Source: Acidobacteriaceae bacterium (GTDB taxonomy: Bacteria; Acidobacteriota; Terriglobia; Terriglobales; Acidobacteriaceae). Taken from it: 25,908 nt of DNA. Under the pieces are notes generated by a model. It was not told the DNA's origin, did not search any database, and saw nothing but the letters and a program-made list of their open reading frames with translations. Location: NCBI GenBank assembly GCA_027307295.1, contig DAHUXF010000003.1, positions 1-25,908 on the forward strand, read 5' to 3'. Numbering within the stretch: the stretch's first letter is position 1; each line of letters starts with the position of its first letter. This document shows, one piece after another, positions 8,058 through 16,268 of this stretch. The position numbers and the translations under genes were made by a program.

Positions 8058-11042
8058 TTAGAGTTTCGGTTTGTCCACGAGATACGGTGCGAGTTCCGGG
8101 TTGGTGATGACAATGGTAGCGCCTTGCACCTGTATGGGGTCGCCGGGCATTTTCACCTTTCCTTCCGGGACCTTCATGCCAGGTTGCAGCTCTTTCACGG
8201 GGAGAATGGTCACCGTGAGGTCTCCGGCAGGTAGATCACGCAGCAGAAAATTTCCGTTCTCGTCTGTGGTGGCAACGCCGTATCCGGCTGAAATGCGAAC
8301 TCCCGCAAGCGGCACCAGGTTAAAGTCTCCGCCAGCAGGCTGGCCGCTGGCGCCCTGCGCCTGTCCGCGCCCGGCCTGATTGGGCTTGCCGCCGCCCTGT
8401 CCGCCGCGCTGGCTACGGACGCCTCCCGTGGGGACTCCGCTGATCTTTAGATTGCCAGAAAGATTGCCCGTATCGCCGGAAGGAGCTGGCTCAGACAGAA
8501 CCTTAACGAACACCCTACCGGATATTGAACGCTGCGCGCGGGCTGGAATTTCCTGAATAGCTGTCGATACCGGCGAAACGTGAAGTGTAAACGTATCAGC
8601 CGGCAGGCTATAGTTAGGCGGCAGCGTGTTCGCATCCACGCTGATTCGATAATCGCCCGGCGCTACATCGTCGAGTTCAAAATCCCCTGTGTCTTGTGCA
8701 ACAATTGTGCGGCGCAGCTTTCCATCATCCAGAAGAAGATGAACATTGGGCAGTCCTTTGGCATCCAGCGGCTTCTTTCCTTCAAAACGAAGGTCATTAA
8801 ATACGCTGCCGGTCACGCGGGCAAAATCAACAATTCCAAAGTTCACCACGCCGACTCTCTGCCGGATCAAATCCACCGTAGCCGCGTTTTTGGTGGTCAT
8901 TCGCACCGGACCGGCGAACTGCGTCAGGCTGATGGAAACGGTGTGTTCCCCCTGGCTGACGTCGTTGAACTTATAGCGCCCTTGCTCATCGGTTTCCGCG
9001 ATTTCGCCATTGTCCAGTCTCACCTGTAGCCCGACCAGCCCCTGCTCGCCGGCATTGTAAGCGCCGTTCACATTGTTGTCGCGGAAGACGCGGCCTTCCA
9101 CAATGCGGCTTATGTGCTTTGACGGCAGCAGCGTCTGCGGCATGGCGCTGAAGCGTTTGGTAAAACCAAAATACAAAAGCGTTGTGCGCTGGACGCTGTT
9201 GCCATTGCCCAATGCCCACACCTTTGAAAGGCCGGAATTGAAATCAAGTGAAGGCCGCACCTGGTAGGTCAGGCCGTAGCCGGCAAAAGGCGTCCAGGAC
9301 GGGGTGACGCCGTTGGTGGTGCGGGCAAATGAGAAATTAGGGTTTACAACCAGCCGTTTTCCCAGCCGGAGTTGCGCGGAAGCCGAAAAGGAGGTGCTGA
9401 CAGGGACCTGTGCGTCCAGCAGCGCCCGAACTTCCGGCGGCACATTGTTCGACTGCACAAAAGATACCGGGTCCTGTAGATACAAAGCCTGCAGCGCCGG
9501 AGAAAGCAGGTTTAACTCCGAACCCAGTTCCCGCACCAGAGACGGGTTGCGGCGGTCCTGCTCAAAGCCCAGCATCAGATTGCCGGACTTGATGGGAAAT
9601 GTCATGGAATCGCGGAAGCTGAACTGGTCTTCTGAAGTGGTTTGCAGAGGATCCTGCAGCGATCCAACCGTGAACTGGGCGGCATTGACCAGATGCGCAG
9701 TGATCTGATGCCGCCAACTGGTGTCAAAGCGATTCCCGGTGCTTGGCTGGCTGGAGAATCCACCCTGGTTACGACTATATGTGTAGTTAAAGTTCAGGTC
9801 ATCGCGAGGGTTGATGCGCCAGAAAAATGCTGGTGTCAGATAATCAGAACTGCCGGCGCGCAGAAGATTATTGAACGCCTGCGTGATTGTGTGCTGATAA
9901 TACAATGACTCAGAAAAACGCTCCCCGGAATTCAAAGTGATTCCCGCCCTGCCGGAGGTGGTTCCTGAAAACACCGATTGCACCCGGTTCAATGGGAACA
10001 ACAGCGATGAAGCCACCCCGCCGCCAAAGAACATGAAACGGCGGCTCACATAGCTCACCTCTCCCCGGCCCATGCCGCCGTGATCGCTTACGCCGCCGGT
10101 AGCCTGAATCGTCCAGTGATTCGTCGGCTGATAGCCGAAGCCTGCGGTCTGTGTCCAGTCATTGCGGCGTCCGCCAAATGTATTCAGAAAGTCCGCTGGA
10201 GAATTAATGTAGCTGGTGGTGGCAAAGAGATCGAGCTTGGCTGATTGCTGCCGGTGAAATGAAAACCCTGCCACGTCGCGCGTGGCTCCCAGCGTAAGAA
10301 AGTAGAACGGAATCGATGTGCCGCCGAAAAACATGTACTGATTGCCGCCCTGCTTTAAGGTCACCGCAGCGCCGCGCAACTCAATGGAATCAGTGGACAT
10401 ATAAGGGCTAACGTAGTGCTGCGAACCGTTATTGCTGAGGCTCACCAAGTTATCCAGCAGCGTCACGTCAACTCCGGGACTGCGGTAAGCAACAGTGCCA
10501 TGGCGGATGTTGAATGTGTGGCCGCCCTGATAATCGTTGTCCTCAACTTCACTGTTGACATACAGGCGACCCTGGCTGCCGGCCAACTGTGTCCAGGAGA
10601 AATTATTCACGACCGAGATGGTTGACTGTGCGCCGGAATTGGCGAACTGCACCGAAGAACCAAAAGATCCCTGTGCCATCTCACTCTGCCGGCGCAGGAG
10701 AGAAGGCGAAACCATGACGATAGGCCGGGCCACCACGCGAACACGAATGCTTACGGGCTTTTCATGCAGGTAGCCCACCACCACAGTTTCCCCGCGCGAT
10801 AAGCCAAAAATCTGCAGTCCCTCGCCTGCCACTTCAACCCTGGCAACGTCCGGATCGAGAACAATCAGGTTGGAGAGCCCAGGCAGATTGATGGTCCGGG
10901 ACCACTGCCAGTAAACCTCCACCAACGATGGGATGCCATTGGCATCCATCGACTGCCCCCAAACCGCCGGGCACAGAACAACCACGGACAGCATGCTGCC
11001 AAGCATGATCAGATGTGCCGTGATTTTTTGAACCAGCTTCAC
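8058..11042 (-). CDS. Usher-like outer-membrane protein with secretin-type pilus N-domain and SdrD-like domains
   Basis: A very large secreted protein of about 994 residues. After a signal peptide (about 1-30, ending VWGQ), residues about 40-108 resemble the N-terminal pilus domain of secretins (NLPGLSNLIVLDPDVARVEV, then GETVVVGYL). Residues about 115-640 are alternating polar/aromatic strands typical of an outer-membrane barrel. From about 650 there are SdrD/Cna-B-like domains (GRVFRDNNVNGAYNAGEQG; GSVFNDLRF). A Gly/Gln-rich linker (about 880-915) and a last carboxypeptidase-regulatory-like domain (TTDENGNFLLRDLPAGDLTV) follow. It is the last gene of the minus-strand cluster, 17-23 nt after the chaperone-like gene. 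I prefer the GTG at 11042 (AGGG 8 nt upstream). A TTG at 11048 is also possible. I infer a pore or usher for the two upstream secreted proteins. Confidence 0.8.
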   Translation of the reverse strand: MKLVQKITAHLIMLGSMLSVVVLCPAVWGQSMDANGIPSLVEVYWQWSRTINLPGLSNLIVLDPDVARVEVAGEGLQIFGLSRGETVVVGYLHEKPVSIRVRVVARPIVMVSPSLLRRQSEMAQGSFGSSVQFANSGAQSTISVVNNFSWTQLAGSQGRLYVNSEVEDNDYQGGHTFNIRHGTVAYRSPGVDVTLLDNLVSLSNNGSQHYVSPYMSTDSIELRGAAVTLKQGGNQYMFFGGTSIPFYFLTLGATRDVAGFSFHRQQSAKLDLFATTSYINSPADFLNTFGGRRNDWTQTAGFGYQPTNHWTIQATGGVSDHGGMGRGEVSYVSRRFMFFGGGVASSLLFPLNRVQSVFSGTTSGRAGITLNSGERFSESLYYQHTITQAFNNLLRAGSSDYLTPAFFWRINPRDDLNFNYTYSRNQGGFSSQPSTGNRFDTSWRHQITAHLVNAAQFTVGSLQDPLQTTSEDQFSFRDSMTFPIKSGNLMLGFEQDRRNPSLVRELGSELNLLSPALQALYLQDPVSFVQSNNVPPEVRALLDAQVPVSTSFSASAQLRLGKRLVVNPNFSFARTTNGVTPSWTPFAGYGLTYQVRPSLDFNSGLSKVWALGNGNSVQRTTLLYFGFTKRFSAMPQTLLPSKHISRIVEGRVFRDNNVNGAYNAGEQGLVGLQVRLDNGEIAETDEQGRYKFNDVSQGEHTVSISLTQFAGPVRMTTKNAATVDLIRQRVGVVNFGIVDFARVTGSVFNDLRFEGKKPLDAKGLPNVHLLLDDGKLRRTIVAQDTGDFELDDVAPGDYRISVDANTLPPNYSLPADTFTLHVSPVSTAIQEIPARAQRSISGRVFVKVLSEPAPSGDTGNLSGNLKISGVPTGGVRSQRGGQGGGKPNQAGRGQAQGASGQPAGGDFNLVPLAGVRISAGYGVATTDENGNFLLRDLPAGDLTVTILPVKELQPGMKVPEGKVKMPGDPIQVQGATIVITNPELAPYLVDKPKL

Positions 11043-11065
11043 TATCAATTCCCTATCTCGTGCAC

Positions 11066-11890
11066 CTATTGCGCAGCGACGCTGAATGGAACCTGCTGGG
11101 TTTCAATGCGGTCTTCACCGTAGGCTACGGTCAGTAATGCGGTGTAATTCCCCGCCGGCAGCTTTCCTGTCCATTCCACATGCATTGAGTTTTTCTGTCC
11201 GGGTAGAAAACGCTTCTGCTCGCTTTCCGCTTTGGCCGCCAATTTGCGGGCAGAATCAAGGACGGCCACGCGCGCTATAGGAAATACGTGCGTATTGCTG
11301 GCGTTGAGAAGGTTAAAGTCCACGCTCAAGCCGCGGGTGTCCGTCGGCGGCGCTACCTTAACGTCACTGAGCTCAACCTTGTATTCTTCTGTTTTTTCAG
11401 CCCGCAGCAGCACCAGGCAGCCGATGCGCATGCTGGTGAACACGCCCTTGCTGTCGGCTTTGGTAAAACTGAGCTGCGGCTTGGAACGTACGAACAAAAC
11501 AGCGTAATAGCCGCCGCGCGCGTCCGAAGGCGGCGTCACAATGGCCTTCATCTTTTGCGTGCCGTGGGCTGCAACTTCAAAGTGGTCCGGCACAAACTGG
11601 ATCCAGTTGGCCGCAGAGCGCGGAGAAGTTCCGGGCGAGGAGAAAACTTTCTCATTGCTCTCGTCATACCAGAAGTCGGTAATTTCTACAGTCATGTCCG
11701 CTGGAGCGTCGCCTGTATTTACGGCAGAAAGATCAAATTCAAAAGGCACGCCAGGTTTGAACTGTTCAACTACCTGCGCAGGCGCCAGACCCAGTGATTG
11801 AGCATGTGTCTGCATCCCGCTGGATGTAATCGCCAGCAAAGCGGTCAACAGATAGAGGAGGTGAAGGCGTTTGGTAATTGCGATCTTCAT
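11066..11890 (-). CDS. Periplasmic Ig-fold chaperone-like protein
   Basis: A protein of 274 residues with a signal peptide (about 1-31, ending THAQ). Two beta-sandwich halves follow. The first (about 33-165) has VNTGDAPADMTVEITDFW, then NWIQFVPDHFEVAAHGTQKM and PPSDARGGYYAVLFV, the pattern of PapD-like pilus chaperones and of DUF916-type proteins. The second (about 170-272) has LNASNTHVFPIARVAVLD and LPAGNYTALLTVAYGED. Its ATG shares one base with the stop of the upstream gene (TAATG), a sign of coupled translation. Position between two putative subunits and a barrel protein supports a periplasmic chaperone or adaptor role. It lacks close identity to any classical PapD chaperone that I can see, so the role is inferred. 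Confidence 0.75.
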   Translation of the reverse strand: MKIAITKRLHLLYLLTALLAITSSGMQTHAQSLGLAPAQVVEQFKPGVPFEFDLSAVNTGDAPADMTVEITDFWYDESNEKVFSSPGTSPRSAANWIQFVPDHFEVAAHGTQKMKAIVTPPSDARGGYYAVLFVRSKPQLSFTKADSKGVFTSMRIGCLVLLRAEKTEEYKVELSDVKVAPPTDTRGLSVDFNLLNASNTHVFPIARVAVLDSARKLAAKAESEQKRFLPGQKNSMHVEWTGKLPAGNYTALLTVAYGEDRIETQQVPFSVAAQ

Positions 11891-12954
11891 TAAGGCACCG
11901 TCAAAGTGAAGGTCAAGGTAGCGGCATCGTTTCCAGTAAAGGCCGCGGCTCCGTTGACGTTGGAGACAAAGAGTCCGAGAAAGCGGGTGATCGTGCTGCG
12001 GTCTCCGGCTGTGCTGGTGATTTGCGTGGCTGTCCCTGCGCTGGTTCCAATGAGCGTGTATGGCCCGGCAGAGGCGGCCGCATCATTCATCTTTAAAATC
12101 GCGGGGTGAGCAAAATTCGTGCTGACGAAGGCCTTGATAGTGGCCGTCGTTGAAGTGAAATCAGTGAATATGGGCTGAAGCAGATACGGCGTAGAGTAAA
12201 TAACACCTCCTGCAGCAGCAACTGTGGTGAGGCCCGCTCCAGGTCCAAAACCTAGTCCGTTTACATTCCCGAAATTCATGGAGTAATCAGCAGCAGGTGT
12301 AACCGTCAATCCACCAGCAGCGGTGGCCAATGTAAGCTGGACTGCGGTCTGGACTGTATTGTTCGGAGCGGCGTTGAATGAAACCGTTGCCGTTTGCAGG
12401 ACCTGGTTATTATTAATGTCCCGCATAACATAGGTAACAACGGCCACGTTATCGACGCCACTAAAAGCCGCCGCGCCATCGTTGTCCGGAAGAAATATCC
12501 CGATTCCAGCAGTCACTGTCGCGTCGCCTGTATTTGCAATGATCGTGCTGGGCGCTGCCTGGACAGTGGACATTGCGCTATACCCGCCAGAAGTTGAACA
12601 GGATGCCGTAGTCGGGCAATTCTGTAATACCTGCGCCGCGGGATGATTAAAATTTGTGCTCACAAACGCGGTAAATGAAGCTCTCCGTCCAACCCCGTTC
12701 AATCCCGTAAATTGCACCTGAAATGGCGTGAAGTAAAGCGCGCCTGTGCCGGAAGCCGCCACCGTCAGGCCAGTTGCTGGCGTACCAAGACCAAGCGCAT
12801 TCATTGATCCAAAGGTGATGAAGTAGCTGTTGCCAATCTGGGTGCCGGCAAGGCCACCCGGCGCTTGCAACAATTGAAAGCCGGGAGCGCCCTGGGCCCG
12901 CACATTCACCAGAACAATCGTAATAAAGAAGATGATGAGAGACCGTCTCGCCAT
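11890..12954 (-). CDS. Secreted two-domain beta protein, putative fibre subunit
   Basis: A protein of 354 residues from the ATG at 12954, which gives a clean signal peptide (MARRSLIIFFITIVLVNVRA). The frame extends to 13041, but no good ribosome site supports either start. The mature protein is Ala/Gly/Thr/Val-rich and contains two copies of one domain. Each has FGxxNxLGxG (FGSMNALGLG; FGNVNGLGFG), then AFVSTNFxHPA, then a terminal GAAAF strand. The second copy ends in TLTFTLTVP. The same domain occurs once in the upstream gene. The FG-x-V/M-N motif recalls DUF4402/spore-coat-U-like subunits of alternative chaperone-usher fibres, though I cannot confirm this by alignment. It is third from last in the cluster and overlaps the chaperone-like gene by one base. 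Confidence 0.75.
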   Translation of the reverse strand: MARRSLIIFFITIVLVNVRAQGAPGFQLLQAPGGLAGTQIGNSYFITFGSMNALGLGTPATGLTVAASGTGALYFTPFQVQFTGLNGVGRRASFTAFVSTNFNHPAAQVLQNCPTTASCSTSGGYSAMSTVQAAPSTIIANTGDATVTAGIGIFLPDNDGAAAFSGVDNVAVVTYVMRDINNNQVLQTATVSFNAAPNNTVQTAVQLTLATAAGGLTVTPAADYSMNFGNVNGLGFGPGAGLTTVAAAGGVIYSTPYLLQPIFTDFTSTTATIKAFVSTNFAHPAILKMNDAAASAGPYTLIGTSAGTATQITSTAGDRSTITRFLGLFVSNVNGAAAFTGNDAATLTFTLTVP

Positions 12955-13085
12955 GACGAACGATGCCCAACCCACCTTCCAACCGGACTGAACGGCGGAA
13001 AGGGGCGGACATCGAAGGTCATGCTTCATTACTCTCATCATCTAAATTCACGACTGGCAAAAGCGGTCTTACAACAAACCGCTGG

Positions 13086-13721
13086 TTACTGTACCGTTAA
13101 CGTAAAGGTGACGGTTGCTGATTGCAGACCAGTCAGGACCGTGGCGCCGTTCGCAGGCGTTACGGCCACGCCGATAAACCGTGTGATTGGGGTGCCGCTG
13201 GCAATCACAGGCGATGCAGGAACGATAACGTCCGGGGTTGTGGTACCCATGGCCGTAAACGATCCGGCGCCGGCGGGAATCGTGCTGGAATTGGCGGTGT
13301 CACGAACAACAAAAATGTTGTGCGGCGCTCCAAAGTCAGTGGTGACCTGGGCTTTAATGGTGGGGCCTGCAACAGACGTCTGGCTGGTGAAGACCGGGTT
13401 CAGAGTATAGTCAGACCAGTAGATGGCATTGGTGACGCCGGGCGTGGTTGGAGCAAATTTATTACAGCCTCCAGCATTGATGCCCAGCGCGTCCACTGTT
13501 CCGAAGCTCATGGAGTAGTCGGTTGTCCCGCCTGCCGCCACTGCGCAATGGGATGCAGCTACAGTGCCGGTGCTCAGCGTGAGTTGCACAGCTGATTGGA
13601 TGGTGGCTGAAATTTGCAGCGTCGGCGACACGGTGTTGGTTCCGGTCGCTGTTGTTCCGGCAAATGAGGCCGCAGACAGAGCCATCATCACCAGCGCACA
13701 TAATGTGAAATATTTTTTCAT
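13086..13721 (-). CDS. Secreted single-domain beta protein, putative fibre subunit
   Basis: A protein of 211 residues with a strong ribosome site (AGGAGA 7 nt before ATG) and a typical signal peptide (MKKYFTLCALVMMALSAASF, cleaved near AGT). The mature part begins with a strand (LQISATIQSAVQLTLST) and holds one copy of the domain found twice in the next gene: FGTVDALGIN (73-82), TIKAQVTTDF, then ITRFIGVAV and the C-terminal TVTFTLTVQ. Two cysteines (59 and 86) might form a disulphide. It leads the minus-strand cluster and ends 44-131 nt before the next gene, depending on that gene's start. The strong ribosome site and first position suggest it is the most abundant product, perhaps the main subunit. 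Function is inferred from context. Confidence 0.78.
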   Translation of the reverse strand: MKKYFTLCALVMMALSAASFAGTTATGTNTVSPTLQISATIQSAVQLTLSTGTVAASHCAVAAGGTTDYSMSFGTVDALGINAGGCNKFAPTTPGVTNAIYWSDYTLNPVFTSQTSVAGPTIKAQVTTDFGAPHNIFVVRDTANSSTIPAGAGSFTAMGTTTPDVIVPASPVIASGTPITRFIGVAVTPANGATVLTGLQSATVTFTLTVQ

Positions 13722-13776
13722 TACATTCTCCTAGTCGCGAATCCCGGCAGCAGAACCAGATGGCCACTGCCTTAAG

Positions 13777-13815
13777 TGACATTGTCATTCTTTAGTGATC
13801 TTTCATATGTGACAA
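13777..13815 (-). promoter_or_regulatory. Possible promoter and operator of the fibre-like cluster
   Basis: On the minus strand, TTGTCA (13815-13810) is followed after 17 nt by AAGAAT (13792-13787), a possible but weak -35/-10 pair. The palindrome TGACAATGTCA (one central base) lies immediately downstream at 13787-13777, where a repressor could cover the transcription start. This is by-eye matching only. Confidence 0.22.
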
Positions 13816-14090
13816 CAGTACTTCAGTAATCCGCTGACAGGTCCGTAGCGTTTTATCCGCATTTTTACAGGGGATATTCAGCAATCCATAGAATTGGGTA
13901 CGATTGTACTCATGGCAGGTTTGGGTATGAAGCTGCTTAACCAACATCTGAATTAATTTTCCTAGCTTGCAGCTAAGGTATCTAGGTGAGCATTGAGAAA
14001 GTTTCCTTTGCATCTTTACTTTCTGGTGGAAACAAGTACATCAACGAATGCATCCAACATACAGAGAAAAGATTTTAGGAATTTTTAGGT

Positions 14091-14113
14091 GCAGGATGAA
14101 CAGAACATCCTGC
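14091..14113 (+). promoter_or_regulatory. Leader hairpin directly before the BON gene ribosome site
   Basis: GCAGGATG and CATCCTGC form a perfect 8-bp stem with a 7-nt loop (AACAGAA). It ends 5 nt before the AAGGGG ribosome site of the BON gene. No T-run follows on either strand, so it is not an intrinsic terminator. It could be an operator or a translational control hairpin. Confidence 0.4.
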
Positions 14114-14130
14114 TCGTAAGGGGATGGCAG

Positions 14131-14703
14131 ATGAAAAAAATATCCAATTTGTTCCTGACCGGTCTGCTCACCGTATTGATCAGCGCACTGACCGCAGGAG
14201 CACTGGCCGCGCAAGCCGGCCATGGCCAGGGCCCAGCCGGATCGCAACGCATGCAAGACCGTATTTCCCGCGAAGTCCGTCATGAACTGGTGATGCTGCC
14301 GCAGCTCACCATCTTTGACAACCTGCAATACAAGGTCGATGGCCCTGCAGTAACTTTGATGGGCCAGGTGCGGAACGCTGTGCTGAAGGATTCGGCGGAA
14401 AAAGTGGTCCGTAAAATAGAAGGCGTGGAGCAGGTCAATAATCAGATTGAAGTTCTGCCGCCTTCCAGCGGCGACGACCGCATACGATTGGCCGTGGCGC
14501 ATGCATTGTTTGCTGAAGATTCACCATTGTTCCGCTATTCCATGGGATCGGTCCCACCAATTCATATCATTGTGAAGAGCGGTCATGTTGCTCTGGAAGG
14601 CGTGGTAGACAGCCAATCTGACAAAGATATGGCAAGCATTCGGGCCAACGGGATCCCGGGAGTGTTTTCTGTCGACAACCATCTACAGGTGCAAAAGCCC
14701 TGA
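14131..14703 (+). CDS. Secreted protein with two BON domains
   Basis: A protein of 190 residues from the ATG at 14131, chosen because AAGGGG stands 7 nt upstream and a normal signal peptide follows (MKKISNLFLTGLLTVLISAL, cleavage near AQA). A longer frame begins at 14089. Two BON domains are visible. The first (about 43-110) has VTLMGQVRNAVLKDSAEKVV and GVEQVNNQIEV. The second (about 114-187) has HIIVKSGHVALEGVVDSQSD and GVFSVDNHLQV. BON domains are thought to bind phospholipid or other envelope surfaces, and OsmY is the best known example. It is probably a periplasmic envelope-stress protein. It stands alone, divergent from the fibre-like cluster. Confidence 0.9.
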   Translation: MKKISNLFLTGLLTVLISALTAGALAAQAGHGQGPAGSQRMQDRISREVRHELVMLPQLTIFDNLQYKVDGPAVTLMGQVRNAVLKDSAEKVVRKIEGVEQVNNQIEVLPPSSGDDRIRLAVAHALFAEDSPLFRYSMGSVPPIHIIVKSGHVALEGVVDSQSDKDMASIRANGIPGVFSVDNHLQVQKP

Positions 14704-14784
14704 CTCATGCAGTCAAGGAACACGCAGTTAAGAATGCAAAAAGAGGCATTCCCTGCTCCTTGTTACTCTTGCTGTCTCTAGCAT

Positions 14785-15765
14785 TTATTTGCGGGCGAGC
14801 TTTCCTGATGTAAGGCAGGTGAGTCCACGACCGTCTTCTGAGGCGCGAATATTGTTGGCGTTGTCATTGCAATATGCTTTTCCATGGCCCGCTAAAGGTT
14901 CGGCGACCACGCGGAAAACACTGGCAGGGCGGCGTTCACAGCCACTCAGGGCGAAACGGTATCCGTTGTAGACGCCGTGCGCGAAATCAGCATCCATAAA
15001 GTGGTAAACGCCCTCTTCATCCATTCCCTTGCCTACGTTCACCAGATCCGCCAGATTGCAGGTATAGCCGATGCCAGGATGGCCTTGAGCATAAAGATTT
15101 TCCGCCATCGCAATCATGCGAACAGCGCGTAAAGCCGTCATCTTTGGGCGTTCGTCATCAGCCATGGAAGAAGATGCCACATTGTTGTCCCCGGCCCCGG
15201 CGTTTGCATTAAGCAGAGCAGGATTCCACCAGAACCTGTCCAGTATCCGTGGATCGCCCACCGGAAGCGTTGCACTGAGTGTGACCGCGTCCAGCCGCCA
15301 GACATCCTGTTGGCGTTTAAGACTCAACACAAACCGGATGACTACGGGGCTATCCTGCTCAATGCCATTGCTTACCAGATGCAATGACAATCCCATGACG
15401 TCAGATGCGCCTTGCATCTCATCACGTTCAAGCTGTACTTCATAGCGTTCGTGTTGTTGCGGACTATTGAAGGAGAACAGGATCGGTCCGATATCAAAGG
15501 CCTGAAAGTTCTCTTCCGGCGAAGATTTCGAATTGATGATTGCCTGCAAAGGATTGGCCGCGCCGTTCAGGGAAGGCTTCATCAGGTCCTGCAGCCTGCT
15601 TTGCATTTCCACGGTGAGGTGCTTTTTAAATCCGGCTTCTCCGCCGGACAACATTTCAATAATCGCCTGCCGTGGCGATTGCTCGCTCACCTTCTGCTCT
15701 CCCGATAAACCCGATACCAGAATGGCGAGGCTGGAGACCGCCAGCCAGACCCTGCCGTGGAACAT
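14785..15765 (-). CDS. Secreted protein with pilin-like C-terminal domain
   Basis: A protein of 326 residues with AGGAG 8 nt before the ATG and a signal peptide (about 1-22, AILVSGLSG). Residues about 30-180 form a domain I do not recognise. The C-terminal part (about 205-320) has TALRAVRMIAMAENLYAQGH, GIGYTCNLADL, YNGYRFALSGC, FRVVAEPLAGHGKAYCNDN and a final GLTCLTSG. This order (helix with an A-E-x-x-Y motif, G[FY]TC-x-L-x-DL, GY-x-F-x-L-x-GC, then a late Cys-Asp turn) resembles the globular head of acidobacterial type IV pilin-like proteins, but without the N-terminal prepilin helix. It may be a soluble protein carrying a pilin-type head. Function is unknown. Confidence 0.78.
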   Translation of the reverse strand: MFHGRVWLAVSSLAILVSGLSGEQKVSEQSPRQAIIEMLSGGEAGFKKHLTVEMQSRLQDLMKPSLNGAANPLQAIINSKSSPEENFQAFDIGPILFSFNSPQQHERYEVQLERDEMQGASDVMGLSLHLVSNGIEQDSPVVIRFVLSLKRQQDVWRLDAVTLSATLPVGDPRILDRFWWNPALLNANAGAGDNNVASSSMADDERPKMTALRAVRMIAMAENLYAQGHPGIGYTCNLADLVNVGKGMDEEGVYHFMDADFAHGVYNGYRFALSGCERRPASVFRVVAEPLAGHGKAYCNDNANNIRASEDGRGLTCLTSGKLARK

Positions 15766-16268
15766 TTGGCCATCTCCTGAATTTCTGGGGCCAGATTAAC
15801 CAGTTGTTGATGGCATGGCAACCATATTCCGGGCCTAGCAGGTGACTTTGGGGCGAATTGAAAACAGGCTTAGAGTACCCGTAGCTTCCGGGCATCAGGA
15901 GAGCGCAGGTCCTGAAAACAGACACTATTTTCGCGCACCTGATTTTCACGCACCTGGAGCAGGGCAGAAATACCGTGATCATGAAGTGCTATCCCGGGAA
16001 AGCACACCAATGGGCTTGGGGTCAGAAATGTTCATCCGTGTACCACAGACAGAGCAGTATAGAAACCCAGAATGCTCCACCACCGTGGGCACTGTCCTGA
16101 ACTTACGCAAACACTTAGGACATTGCACGTCAACAATATGAACCAAATGAAGACCCTACTTTATAAATGTGGTTTTGATAAGCCTAACAATGTCATTGTG
16201 TACATCACAACTACAAAAAAGTTAAAATTTTGTAAGGTTACTTTCCTTATTTGTAACGAGAGCTGGCG
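15766..16268. other. Intergenic region, AT-rich on the right
   Basis: No gene is supportable in these 503 bp. The last 130 bp (about 16139-16262) are clearly richer in A and T than the surroundings, and lie just downstream of the minus-strand gene ending at 16269. An imperfect TGTCCT/AGGACA inverted repeat lies near 16090-16120. A 66-codon plus-strand frame across the AT-rich part shows no ribosome site or family features. Confidence 0.45.

Larger units (their letters stand above)
13722..14130. other. Intergenic region between the fibre-like cluster and the BON gene
   Basis: This divergent region of 409 bp should hold the promoters of both flanking transcripts. A 73-codon minus-strand frame (13792-14013) has no ribosome site or family features and is not called. 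It contains the near-palindrome TGACATTGTCA (13777-13787) and a perfect 8-bp hairpin at 14091-14113, both listed separately. Confidence 0.5.

Noticed and set aside
13792..14013. 73-codon minus-strand frame upstream of the fibre-like cluster
   Set aside because: No ribosome site, no signal peptide, composition unlike the neighbouring proteins. More likely promoter region.
14734..14753. GAATGC/GCATTC hairpin between the BON gene and the pilin-like protein
   Set aside because: Only 6 bp with an 8-nt loop and no T-run on either strand. Too weak to call a terminator.
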